Shown one piece after another: positions 36,890-45,146 of a stretch of 64,000 nucleotides of DNA. The translations under genes and the position numbers were made by a program. Position 1 is the stretch's first letter, and every line of letters starts with the position of its first letter. This stretch comes from Roseovarius sp. W115 (GTDB lineage Bacteria; Pseudomonadota; Alphaproteobacteria; Rhodobacterales; Rhodobacteraceae): NCBI RefSeq assembly GCF_032842945.2, contig NZ_CP146607.1, forward strand, positions 40,240 through 104,239, in the 5' to 3' direction. The notes beneath the pieces are model-generated. The model did not search any database. It was not told the DNA's origin and saw nothing but the letters and a program-made list of their open reading frames with translations.

Positions 36890-37885
36890 CTACTCGATCC
36901 CTCTGGCAGCAAGGAAGGTCTTGATCGTTGAAGCAATGAACGGTCCCTCTTCCTCCAGTGGGAAGTGGCCTGTGTCCAGAAGATGGATCTCAACGTCCGA
37001 TACGTCTGCGGCGTAGCCTTCCGCTCCCGCAGGCGCGAAGAACGCGTCATTTTGGCCCCATGTCACCAGAACTGGCGGCTGGTGTTCACGGAGGTAGGCC
37101 TGCCATGTGGGATAAGCTGCGATGTTGCTGGTGTAGTCCGTCAGGAGGTCCAGTTGCGCCTGATGCTGCCCCGGGCGCGAGACACGCTGAAAGTCCAAAA
37201 ACCAGTTATCGGGCAGGATACCATCCGGGTTTCGCGTGCCGTGCGTATATTGCCACTTCAGCGCTTCGAGGTTGAACAGGTTCGCCGCGACCTGGGCGTC
37301 GACCTCAGGGGTGCGGTTTTCCCAAAGGGCCTGCAGCGGTTCAGACGCAGCCGGGTTCACACCTTCAATGTAGGCATTGCCGTTTTGAACCAACAAAGCC
37401 GTCACGCGTTCAGGATGTTCTAATGCGATCCGGAAGCCAACTGGTGCGCCGTAATCGTGTAAGACAAGTGCATATTCGGTGATGCCGCGTTGTTCGATGA
37501 ACGTGTCCATGGAGTTGGCAAGATTGTCGAAGGTATAGTCAAAGTCGTCCGGCGACGGGAATTCACTGGCCCCGAAGCCAGGATAGTCCGGTGCGATCAC
37601 GTGGTAGTCCGCGCTCAGGTCCCGCAACAGGTTCCGGTACTGGTGCGATGAGCTGGGAAACCCGTGCAGCATCACAATCGTAGGGTTCGCGGGGTCGCCG
37701 GCTTCCCGGTAGAAGATGTCGACGTCATCGACGTCTTCAAAGCCATAGGTTGTCGCGGTGGTCTCAGCATAGGCGGGCAGCGCCAGCGATCCAACCGCGG
37801 CGAATGCGGCTGCAAATAGCATTGCGGCACCCTTATGTGCGTCCAATGAGGTTGAGACGCTTTGGGTTTGTTCAGTACGTTTCAT
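36890..37885 (-). CDS. Exported alpha/beta hydrolase
   Basis: About 331 residues from the ATG starting MKRTEQTQSVST, with GGAGAAAAAC upstream. The N-terminus has a signal-like hydrophobic stretch (AAMLFAAAFAAVGSLALPAYAE). Hydrolase marks are the oxyanion motif MLHGFPSSSHQYRNLLRDL, the nucleophile position in LVLHDYGAPVGFRIALEHPE (Asp, as in haloalkane dehalogenase/epoxide hydrolase relatives), and the C-terminal catalytic His in LLDTGHFPLEEEGP. The Asp nucleophile favours dehalogenase or epoxide hydrolase chemistry over esterase. Substrate unknown. Confidence 0.85.
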   Translation of the reverse strand: MKRTEQTQSVSTSLDAHKGAAMLFAAAFAAVGSLALPAYAETTATTYGFEDVDDVDIFYREAGDPANPTIVMLHGFPSSSHQYRNLLRDLSADYHVIAPDYPGFGASEFPSPDDFDYTFDNLANSMDTFIEQRGITEYALVLHDYGAPVGFRIALEHPERVTALLVQNGNAYIEGVNPAASEPLQALWENRTPEVDAQVAANLFNLEALKWQYTHGTRNPDGILPDNWFLDFQRVSRPGQHQAQLDLLTDYTSNIAAYPTWQAYLREHQPPVLVTWGQNDAFFAPAGAEGYAADVSDVEIHLLDTGHFPLEEEGPFIASTIKTFLAARGIE

Positions 37886-37925
37886 AGTTTTTCTCCTGAT
37901 TGTATGCGGCAGGCGATCGACAGGA

Positions 37926-38549
37926 TCACGCTGCATTACCCATGACCTCAGCCACGGTTTTGATTTTTGGGAAGCCATTCAGCGCCTCTATCCGTGCAAG
38001 CCAGGCCCGCACATTCGGGTAATCAGCCAGCGAAATTCCAGTCTCACTGGTCGCGGCGATGTAGCCGTAGTTGGCAATATCCGCGATCGTTGGGGCCGTA
38101 CCGACAAGCCAGTCATTCTGCGCCAAATGCGGCTCAAAGAGCGTCTTCATCAGCATATGGGTCTTTTCAACGGCCCAATCAAAGTCGATGGGAGCGCCAA
38201 AGAACTTTGAGATACGCGCACCGCACGGACCCTCAAAAACTTCCTTTACGCTCGTCGCGAGCCATTCCTGGACCTTGCCAGCAAGCTCGGGATCATTGGG
38301 CAGCCAGGACCGGGCAGGATCATACTGAAGGGCCAGATAGGTCAGGATGGCGGTTGAATCGCGCAAGACCACATCGCCGTCCTGAAGGGTGGGCACTTGG
38401 CCCAGCGGATTTAGTTTCAAATACTCAGGTTGCTTGTGCGCGCCGCTTTGCAAATCAACGATGACGTTTTCATAATCCAAGCCCAGAAGTGACAGCATGG
38501 CGCTCGCCCGATGTGCGTGACCGGAGACGGGATGATCATAAAGTTTCAT
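37926..38549 (-). CDS. Glutathione S-transferase family protein
   Basis: A 207-residue GST. The N-terminal thioredoxin-like half begins MKLYDHPVSGHAHRASAMLSLLGLDYENVIVDL and contains LNPLGQVPTLQDGDVVLRDSTAILTYLA with the glutathione-contacting Val-Pro and Asp-Ser pairs. The C-terminal helical half runs from about 90 to 205. It would conjugate or reduce electrophiles with glutathione. It lies between the exported hydrolase and an NmrA-like reductase, in the same direction. Confidence 0.88.
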   Translation of the reverse strand: MKLYDHPVSGHAHRASAMLSLLGLDYENVIVDLQSGAHKQPEYLKLNPLGQVPTLQDGDVVLRDSTAILTYLALQYDPARSWLPNDPELAGKVQEWLATSVKEVFEGPCGARISKFFGAPIDFDWAVEKTHMLMKTLFEPHLAQNDWLVGTAPTIADIANYGYIAATSETGISLADYPNVRAWLARIEALNGFPKIKTVAEVMGNAA

Positions 38550-38559
38550 GTCGTTATCC

Positions 38560-39450
38560 TTAGGATTTGAAAGCTGTGGAGTGATCCGACACCCATTGAG
38601 AGAAGGATGTCAGTTTGATGTTGAAACGGTCTTCGATGGCGCCGGCATCGGTAACGAAGCCCGGTTGGAACTGATCGGGATTGGCCTGAATGCCGCCGTA
38701 CATGCCGGCGATCATACTTGCGACATGCGGGCTTCCCATCTTGGCCAGATGAGCTTCAAACTCGGCAGCGGGCATCGTTTCAAACGCCAGATGCTGGCCA
38801 AGCACATCGCCCATGATCTGCGCAAGATCGTCGCCATCAAGTGCTTCGGGACCGCCGAGGGTGAGCACTTCGTTGGGTAACGCGCCCTTAAGGGCCTTAT
38901 CAGCGACCCGCCCGAAATCGGCCGCAGCGCCCCACTGCATCTTGAAGGTTGCCGGCGTTGGATAAGGCAATTTAGTTTGCGCAAGACCGGCGGTGGTCCA
39001 GGGGCCAAGCAGGTTTTCCATGTAAGTGACGGGGGTCAGACCAAGGAACGAAAACCCGCCCTCTTGCAACGCTCGAAGCAATACAGCCCCTGGATCAGTC
39101 GTAGAAGAGGGGTCCATGATCGGACCGCCCGTGTTCCAGACGATTTTCTTGACACCCGTTGTTCTGGCGGCTCTCAGCGCGTTCATGCCATAGGCATTCC
39201 GGTCATCATCGGGATCGGTGATCAGCGGCACATGCAAGAAGAGCGCATCCCGCTTGTCACTGGCTTCAATCAGCGCTTCCTGATCCGCCATGTCACCAAT
39301 AATGGCTTCGACACCAGCGGCTCTCCACCGTTCGGCTCCGGCCTCGGATCGGGTGAAGACACGAACGTCATGCCCGGCATCGACCAGCGCCTGCGTTCCG
39401 GCCGCCATCTGCGCGCCGTTGGCGCCAAATGCAAGAATTTTAAGGGCCAT
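38560..39450 (-). CDS. NmrA-like NAD(P)-binding protein
   Basis: A 296-residue Rossmann-fold protein of the NmrA/atypical short-chain dehydrogenase type. The opening ALKILAFGANGAQMAAGTQALVDAGHDVRVFTRS carries the dinucleotide site (GANGAQM). IVWNTGGP and the C-terminal region AMYGGIQANPDQFQPGFVTDA agree with the family. The usual SDR catalytic Tyr-Lys pair is not clear, so it may be a sensor rather than an enzyme. It is 10 bases from the GST gene. Confidence 0.82.
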   Translation of the reverse strand: MALKILAFGANGAQMAAGTQALVDAGHDVRVFTRSEAGAERWRAAGVEAIIGDMADQEALIEASDKRDALFLHVPLITDPDDDRNAYGMNALRAARTTGVKKIVWNTGGPIMDPSSTTDPGAVLLRALQEGGFSFLGLTPVTYMENLLGPWTTAGLAQTKLPYPTPATFKMQWGAAADFGRVADKALKGALPNEVLTLGGPEALDGDDLAQIMGDVLGQHLAFETMPAAEFEAHLAKMGSPHVASMIAGMYGGIQANPDQFQPGFVTDAGAIEDRFNIKLTSFSQWVSDHSTAFKS

Positions 39451-39454
39451 GAGG

Positions 39455-40399
39455 TTAATCCTTTTCTGGAGTGAGGTCTGGATTGACGGGAGAGTGTTCT
39501 ACAAAGGTCCACCGAAGCGGCGTGGCCTTTGTGGTGCGGCGAACGCCGCTGATTTGGATGCGCAATAGGCGCAGAGCACCGGGGGTTTGGGCAACCTCGT
39601 CAGCGTCTTTGATTAGCGAGGCTTTGCCGTGCAGATGCAGCTGGTCACCGGTTTTAAAGTCGACAAAAAGCAGCCCTGCATCAGGGTTCAAAAGTAGGTT
39701 GCCGAAGGTGTTGAACAGGTTGTTGCCCCGATAATCCGGTATGGTGATCTGCGACGGGCTGTCCACTGAGACAAATCCTGGCTGGCCGCCGCGATGATTG
39801 ACGTCGACACCCTCATAAGGTGCGCCTGATCCATCCTGCACGTAGGACGCGATTAGGAACGTGTCTGCGGCTTTGATGAGGGATGTATCGTAGGCGTTGA
39901 GTACATCACGCTCTTCGAATTCGCCCCCGGCGATGGGGTGCTCTCGCTCGGATATCTCGCGCAGGTTGATATATTTCGGACAATTACCGTAGCTTTGCAC
40001 CACAGTAATCGTGACCGAGACGTCATCCAGATCGGTGATTTTGCCATGCATACGGTTGCGCCGCTGATTGGACAGATCCAGCCCCACAACGCCGACCGCC
40101 TGCCCCAAATCCAGCGCATCGAATGCAGGTGTTCCGGCACGGTCGCCCGTTTGGATCACCAGCGTTTTGGGACCGGGCGATGAGGCGAACCCCACAGAAC
40201 CGGTCATGATAGAGGCATGGGGCAAGCCTTTTGCATCCACCGTGCCCAGAAAGATGTATTCAAGCCCCTCAAAAAACGCCCGATGTTGATCCGGCATGAA
40301 GTCATTCATCAGGTGCCGGGTCATCACCGCGATTTTCTCGCGATCACCGGTTTGCTCTTGCAAACGCAATTCGCCTTCGTGGAAATGCTCAGGTGTCAT
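39455..40399 (-). CDS. Pyridoxamine 5'-phosphate oxidase-like flavin-binding protein
   Basis: About 314 residues from the ATG starting MTPEHFHEGELRLQEQTG. It has the split-barrel FMN-binding core (HRAFFEGLEYIFLGTVDAKGLPHASIMTGSVGF and later VSVDSPSQITIPDYRGNNLFNTFGNLLLNPDAGLLFVDF), a two-barrel form longer than pyridoxamine phosphate oxidase proper. Probably an FMN-dependent reductase or oxidase of unknown substrate. It overlaps nothing and lies five bases from the NmrA-like gene. Confidence 0.82.
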   Translation of the reverse strand: MTPEHFHEGELRLQEQTGDREKIAVMTRHLMNDFMPDQHRAFFEGLEYIFLGTVDAKGLPHASIMTGSVGFASSPGPKTLVIQTGDRAGTPAFDALDLGQAVGVVGLDLSNQRRNRMHGKITDLDDVSVTITVVQSYGNCPKYINLREISEREHPIAGGEFEERDVLNAYDTSLIKAADTFLIASYVQDGSGAPYEGVDVNHRGGQPGFVSVDSPSQITIPDYRGNNLFNTFGNLLLNPDAGLLFVDFKTGDQLHLHGKASLIKDADEVAQTPGALRLLRIQISGVRRTTKATPLRWTFVEHSPVNPDLTPEKD

Positions 40400-40422
40400 C
40401 GGAAGCTCCGTTTCAAGAGGAA

Positions 40423-40809
40423 TTATGCGAGGCTTGGCGGGCCGTTCGGGCAATCGATCAGATAGCCCCAGCCGCCGTTCTCCAGCTTCTTGGCCACTTC
40501 GGTGGACTGGCCTTCCGCCATGACGGTGCCGTCCGGGGCGACGACGCTCCAGTTTGCGCGCACCAAAGCAATGTCGCCGATGATGACTTCGCTGAACACG
40601 TCGCTCTTGATTTCGGGCCGAAGGTCCATGAAACCCTCAAACGCGGCGCGTGCGCCGGCAATTCCGGTGGCTGGCGGCTGATCGGGCGGAAAGAACACCT
40701 GACAGTCTGGGTGGAACATGGAGGCGATGCCGTCGAGGTCACCTTCTTGCAGATAAGCACTGACGCAGTGGGCAATCTCACGGGGTTGGTGGGCAATACG
40801 TTTGGTCAT
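40423..40809 (-). CDS. NTF2-like protein
   Basis: About 128 residues from MTKRIAHQPREIAHCVSAYL. NTF2-like pattern: helix, then LDGIASMFHPDCQVFFPPDQPPATGIAGARAAFEGFM, IALVRANWSVVAPDGTVMAEGQSTEV. The mid-sequence FHPDC and the repeated strand order match the DUF4440/SnoaL group. Second NTF2-like member of the minus-strand run, directly upstream of the PNPOx-like gene. Confidence 0.75.
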   Translation of the reverse strand: MTKRIAHQPREIAHCVSAYLQEGDLDGIASMFHPDCQVFFPPDQPPATGIAGARAAFEGFMDLRPEIKSDVFSEVIIGDIALVRANWSVVAPDGTVMAEGQSTEVAKKLENGGWGYLIDCPNGPPSLA

Positions 40810-40849
40810 GGTGTTCACTTTCATTTGGTGTGTGTGGAGGGTGGCAAGT

Positions 40850-41284
40850 TTAGAAATCAAAGGAGCCAGCGGCTCTCACGTTCTCTGGCAGCCAGGTTTC
40901 TTGGATGTGGAGCCAAGTGACCGGCGTCGTCATTTCCATCAGAACCGTCGTGATCCGGGCGTTGTTGGCATTGGCGGAGAGGGTCGCGCCGGTTTGCCAT
41001 TCAGTGTAAGTTGCCAGCACCAGGTTCTCGCGCTCATAGCGCACATCCACGTCGCGGATCTGAATGCGGAATTCGGAGTTCGATCCGTAGCCGCGTGCAA
41101 AACCCTCTTTCAGAACGGCCCCGGTCATCACTTGTCCTTCTGGCGGAATGAAATGCACGTCCTCATGCAGGCGCGACAGGAAACGCGGTTCAAGCTGGTC
41201 ACGATCTGCAGTGCCGTTGAACCATTCGGTGAAGAAATCATGCAGGTCGACGATTTCTTTTGTGACGATTTCCAAGGTTGTCAT
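40850..41284 (-). CDS. NTF2-like/DUF4440 protein
   Basis: About 144 residues from MTTLEIVTKEIVDLHDFFTEWF. NTF2-type: LEPRFLSRLHEDVHFIPPEGQVMTGAVLKEGFARGYG, then RIQIRDVDVRYERENLVLATYTEWQTG and an additional C-terminal strand. The upstream frame to 41341 lacks a credible start. Function unknown; paralogue context suggests binding of a shared small molecule. Confidence 0.75.
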   Translation of the reverse strand: MTTLEIVTKEIVDLHDFFTEWFNGTADRDQLEPRFLSRLHEDVHFIPPEGQVMTGAVLKEGFARGYGSNSEFRIQIRDVDVRYERENLVLATYTEWQTGATLSANANNARITTVLMEMTTPVTWLHIQETWLPENVRAAGSFDF

Positions 41285-41349
41285 CAGTACAGCTCCGGTT
41301 AAGGCGTGAAAATTCTGGCCGCGCCATAACAGCGCGACCAAGGGAGGTT

Positions 41350-41736
41350 TTAGGCAGGACCGTTGTTGTCCAGATCAAGGAACATCTTCCACGCACCGCT
41401 CTCGTCGCGTTTGTAGCCCAGCACCAAACGGCCCTCTGGCTTTTTGACTTCGCCGGTCTCGCGCATTTTCATGGTGCCGTAGAAACGGCCGGATACGATT
41501 GCGGTGTCGCCGTAGAATTGCAGGTCTTCGATGTCATAGCCGGAGGTGATTTCGGCGGCAGCAATGCGTGGGTTGTACTTGTCACGGATGGCTTGGGTAC
41601 CGACGGTGACAGGCTGGCGCTCGTTTACGGTCATAACATCGGGGTGGCATGAGGCGACCATCCGTTCGATGTCGCCGCCATCCAGGCCGCTGTTCCATTC
41701 ATTGATAGCGGCTTCAATTTCTTCACGTTCGGTCAT
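41350..41736 (-). CDS. NTF2-like (SgcJ/EcaC-type) protein
   Basis: About 128 residues from MTEREEIEAAINEWNSGLDGG. Classic NTF2-like pattern: IERMVASCHPDVMTVNERQPVTVGTQAIRDKYNP, AIVSGRFYGTMKMRETGEV and the closing GAWKMFLDLDNNGPA. It overlaps nothing and lies five bases from the ABM gene, so it is probably co-transcribed. Confidence 0.77.
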   Translation of the reverse strand: MTEREEIEAAINEWNSGLDGGDIERMVASCHPDVMTVNERQPVTVGTQAIRDKYNPRIAAAEITSGYDIEDLQFYGDTAIVSGRFYGTMKMRETGEVKKPEGRLVLGYKRDESGAWKMFLDLDNNGPA

Positions 41737-41740
41737 GGTC

Positions 41741-42049
41741 TTACTCCGATGTTTTAGGTTGGTGGGCGGTGAAAAACTGACCAACGATCATTTCGTCGAT
41801 CTGGCCGAGGAAGGCTTGCGTGGCCGGGCGCTCCGCAAATTGCGGCGTCACGCGTTTGGCAGTTTCATGATCGGGGAAGGTGAAAATGTCGGCGTAGAGC
41901 GTGTCACGCGACTGGTCTGTCGTGACCAGCGTTTCCCAGGACATGACGCCCTCAAGTGCGACAAAGTCAGCCCGCGCGGCCTCGCGGATGGCATCGACAT
42001 CGTCTCCCTTTTTCATCTTCAGGATGAATATTTCGGTGATCTTGGACAT
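41741..42049 (-). CDS. ABM-like (antibiotic biosynthesis monooxygenase fold) protein
   Basis: A 102-residue dimeric alpha/beta barrel protein: MSKITEIFILKMKKGDDVDAI, SWETLVTTDQSRDTLYADIFTFPDHETAKRVTP. The fold is shared by heme-degrading and quinone-forming monooxygenases and by simple binding proteins. Short length allows no more. First gene of the minus-strand run, divergent from LysR at 42149. Confidence 0.75.
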   Translation of the reverse strand: MSKITEIFILKMKKGDDVDAIREAARADFVALEGVMSWETLVTTDQSRDTLYADIFTFPDHETAKRVTPQFAERPATQAFLGQIDEMIVGQFFTAHQPKTSE

Positions 42050-42148
42050 TTCGCTTTCCTTCTGATTACGGCTTGCAATGAAGTTAGGCCATTGCTATCG
42101 TAAGGATAACCAAGCAATATCCTAACACAGTGATCGAAAAAACGAACA

Positions 42149-43105
42149 ATGAGCAGAAGCAGTTTTGGAGATATCCGCGTCTTTGTTGAAGTCGCCCGAC
42201 GAGGTGGCTTTCGTGCTGCTGCAGAACACCTGCAACAGGCGCCTGCATCGGTAAGCGAAGCGATCCAGCGTTTTGAGGACCGGCTTGGTGTGCGCCTGTT
42301 TGAAAGATCGACACGATCCGTCGCCTTAACCCCAATCGGCGAACAATTCTATGCGCGCAGCCTTCCAGCCATTGCTGAACTGGAAGGTGCGATGAGCGAT
42401 CTTGATGATCAAAAGGATGAGGTCAGTGGAACGCTGCGCCTGTCTGCCCCCTACAGCGCAGGGCCGTTTTTTCTGGATGATCTTGTCGCCCGGTTTGCAG
42501 CCGCCTACCCCGCCGTCGATATCGAATTGATTTACGATGATAAGAAAGTTGATCTACTGACCTCGGGCATTGATGCTGCCATTCGGTCCAACACATTGCT
42601 CGGCCCTGACACGCATGCAGTTGCCGTGGGCCCCGAGCTTTCAATGGCGATCGTTGCCTCAAAGGACTATCTGGCCGCCAAAGGTACACCGATAGAGCCG
42701 TGCGACATTCTGGAGCACGATGCGATCTGTTACGCATTTGGCGTCGGCGGCCACCATGCCCCTTGGGGTTTCGTCGGACCAGACGGGCCGTATACCATGC
42801 AACCCAAGCCCCGATTGGTCGCAAACGATATGCGGTCCCTATTGCACTATGCCCGCCACGGGCTGGGTCTCGCCTATGTCTACGCAGAGATTGCCGCCCC
42901 GTATGTGGCAAATGATGGACTCATTACAGTGCTCGAAAAGCATCTGTCATCCTTACCGCGTTACTCACTGAACTATCGCAGTAAACGTCATATGACGCGA
43001 CGTCTCAGAGCATTTGTGGATTTGGCGAAAGAGTGCAAGACGCTTCATAGTACGCCGACAAGGATGACAGACGTCTGCGGAGTCAAATCAACCAATCAAT
43101 CGTAG
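42149..43105 (+). CDS. LysR family regulator
   Basis: A 318-residue LysR protein. The helix-turn-helix is FGDIRVFVEVARRGGFRAAAEHLQQAPASVSEAIQRFEDRLG; the effector domain runs from about 90 to 300. It faces the ABM/NTF2/PNPOx/GST run across 99 bases and probably controls it. The C-terminus (KECKTLHSTPTRMTDVCGVKSTNQS) is longer than usual and overlaps the convergent 80-residue gene by ten bases. Confidence 0.88.
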   Translation: MSRSSFGDIRVFVEVARRGGFRAAAEHLQQAPASVSEAIQRFEDRLGVRLFERSTRSVALTPIGEQFYARSLPAIAELEGAMSDLDDQKDEVSGTLRLSAPYSAGPFFLDDLVARFAAAYPAVDIELIYDDKKVDLLTSGIDAAIRSNTLLGPDTHAVAVGPELSMAIVASKDYLAAKGTPIEPCDILEHDAICYAFGVGGHHAPWGFVGPDGPYTMQPKPRLVANDMRSLLHYARHGLGLAYVYAEIAAPYVANDGLITVLEKHLSSLPRYSLNYRSKRHMTRRLRAFVDLAKECKTLHSTPTRMTDVCGVKSTNQS

Positions 43106-43338
43106 ATCACATCTGATACTGCACTCGCTTTCCAGCGTGGAACTCGCTCGCCGGTGTTCCATTCGTACAGCCATCCAACCAAATCTCCAGTCTCTTTGTC
43201 CAGAATACGATTGATGGCGCGTGCGTGAAGCCGCTTTGGGTTCTTACCCGTAGGTCGTGTATTTCGCGGACGAACTGGCACGTTCAAAATGACAGTCGCA
43301 CTGCCAAGTTTTCCAGAAATGTTGTCACCTTTGGGCAT
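43096..43338 (-). CDS. Small hypothetical protein, 80 aa
   Basis: An 80-residue basic protein (MPKGDNISGKLGSATVILNV...) with a plausible GGGGA ribosome site. The end DKETGDLVGWLYEWNTGERV looks like a beta hairpin. No motif recognised. It overlaps the LysR gene end by ten bases, so it may be a fortuitous frame, but the composition is protein-like. Confidence 0.45.
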   Translation of the reverse strand: MPKGDNISGKLGSATVILNVPVRPRNTRPTGKNPKRLHARAINRILDKETGDLVGWLYEWNTGERVPRWKASAVSDVIYD

Positions 43339-43446
43339 ATTTTGTTCCCCAGTTTAAATGATCCACATGAGCAAGAACCCCCGCCTCCGCAGGAATAATC
43401 GGCGGGACTCCGCTTCGCGTCTTAGTTGTGATTACTAGAACTGATA

Positions 43447-45138
43447 TTGCACGATAAACTACGCAAAGAGGCGCGAAAGAACGCGAAAAAGGCGCGTAAG
43501 ATATTGATAAAAAACGGTAGATTCTTTGCGAAACCGCAACAGACAGAGGCGAATTTTAAGCAGCTTTTTGCTCGCTTAGCGGCAGCAGGTGCGGGGCGTC
43601 CGGTCGATAGTGACGGCTTCGCAGACGGTCCGTGGACGCCTGAACTGCTCGCAGACGAAATTTCTGCGATTGAGGGGAACGACGACGGCGTGGAACTCCG
43701 ATCGGTTCAAGTCTGGTTCCAGGACAATGACAATGGTATCAGCGATGCAAATATCCGGTGGCTCGCGCGCGTCTTTGGCTGCGGTGATCCCGAAGCTGCT
43801 AGCCAGTGGCAGGCAGAACTGAAGGCTGCAAAAGAGCGATTAGCGAGCGAAAGGCGTGCGAAGAAGCGCCATCGATCTAGTTCTCGCGACAAATTAGATG
43901 ACCCGAAACGGGCCGCGCGAACTACTGCTCCACAAATTGAAGCGATTATTTCTAACAATGAAATCAATTTGGATGAGCAGCTCTTACTGCAAGCAAAGAC
44001 GTTTGCTGAAAAATGTGAACGGTTGCTCAGCGGGGCCACTGCGCTAAATTTGCAATTTGGCTATTTGCTCGCGTTCTGCGGGCTGGGCCTTATGAACTAT
44101 GTTTTTGGGACACTGAGTGTAACTTACAGCCCGCAAGAAGGCCTAGATAAACAAGTCGGGTTCGTCTGGGCCCCCACCCTCACAGTACTTCCGCTCATCA
44201 CGCTCCCGGCGCTCATTTTCTTCGTGAGCAACATGAACACCTATTGGCGACGCACAGGACGGGCGAAGTGCATCTCTGATCGTGTTATGTCCATCAACCC
44301 GAACAGCAACGCCGCATGGTATGCCAAGGTGAACGATTTTTCCTTCTCGTTCTGGGCAATCGCCCTCTTTTCATTCCTTTTTGTGTTTGGGTTTCAGTGG
44401 ACCGGTATCTATCTGCCCGCCTATCATTCAGGTGACAGTAACGGCGTGCAGATCGACCGATACCTCGTTGCACTTGTAAGGCCGGACGTCATTTCCATTC
44501 CGCAAGCCATTGTGCTATCCGCCGTCGGCTATATCTACACCGCGTCCTACATCTCGATCTTCATGTTCGGATTGTTGTTTTCGATTATTGTGACCCTCGA
44601 TTACGAGGACATTTGCACAACTGCAGAGCTGGAGGGCTCTGTGGTCGATCGCGCGCAGCTCCGTAAAGAGGGCCAGAAGATCGTTTGGGCTGTTTTTCGC
44701 GTCGTGGTCTTTGCGCTTTGGCTGGCGACATTGGTCAAGTTGCAGATCACGTATCTTCAATCGGACAGCAAAGACTTTGTGACGTGGCTGCGTGTCGATG
44801 CAGCAACTGCTTTTGGTGCGAGCATTCCGCCCAACGGATGGTTAGACAATAGTTCCATCAGCCACTTCACAACCTTCATGATGATGGTGGTGACGGTCAC
44901 GATTTTCATTGTCTGTGTAATGAAAATGAGAAGTATCTTCAACAGATTGGCGCTGTACGACAGCGACTATCCCTTCACGCGAGACAAGCCGGCGATCACC
45001 AGCATGTTCCTGGTGATCATTCTGTTGTCGATAAACCTGGTGCTAGTGGGTCGCCTCAATGGGTTTTCATTGGTGCTCGCAGCGAGTGCGGTTGCGTCGG
45101 TGTATGTTCTTGCCGGTCCGAAATTACGAACATTCTAG
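43447..45138 (+). CDS. Multi-spanning membrane protein with N-terminal soluble domain
   Basis: A 563-residue protein starting at TTG, the first start in a frame opened by a stop at 43429. A basic leader (KLRKEARKNAKKARKILIKN) leads to a soluble domain of about 120 residues whose RSVQVWFQDNDNGISDANIRWLARVFGCGD looks like a helix-turn-helix. After a charged linker (about 140-175) come roughly eight hydrophobic helices (about 200 to 560). I have an unverified memory of such proteins in Roseobacter-group bacteria under the family name RcgA putative transporter, but cannot confirm it. It heads a co-directional run with hydrolase, RibB-like, aminotransferase and LysE genes and may sense or transport their product. 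Confidence 0.75.
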   Translation: MHDKLRKEARKNAKKARKILIKNGRFFAKPQQTEANFKQLFARLAAAGAGRPVDSDGFADGPWTPELLADEISAIEGNDDGVELRSVQVWFQDNDNGISDANIRWLARVFGCGDPEAASQWQAELKAAKERLASERRAKKRHRSSSRDKLDDPKRAARTTAPQIEAIISNNEINLDEQLLLQAKTFAEKCERLLSGATALNLQFGYLLAFCGLGLMNYVFGTLSVTYSPQEGLDKQVGFVWAPTLTVLPLITLPALIFFVSNMNTYWRRTGRAKCISDRVMSINPNSNAAWYAKVNDFSFSFWAIALFSFLFVFGFQWTGIYLPAYHSGDSNGVQIDRYLVALVRPDVISIPQAIVLSAVGYIYTASYISIFMFGLLFSIIVTLDYEDICTTAELEGSVVDRAQLRKEGQKIVWAVFRVVVFALWLATLVKLQITYLQSDSKDFVTWLRVDAATAFGASIPPNGWLDNSSISHFTTFMMMVVTVTIFIVCVMKMRSIFNRLALYDSDYPFTRDKPAITSMFLVIILLSINLVLVGRLNGFSLVLAASAVASVYVLAGPKLRTF

Positions 45139-45146
45139 GTGGGTAA

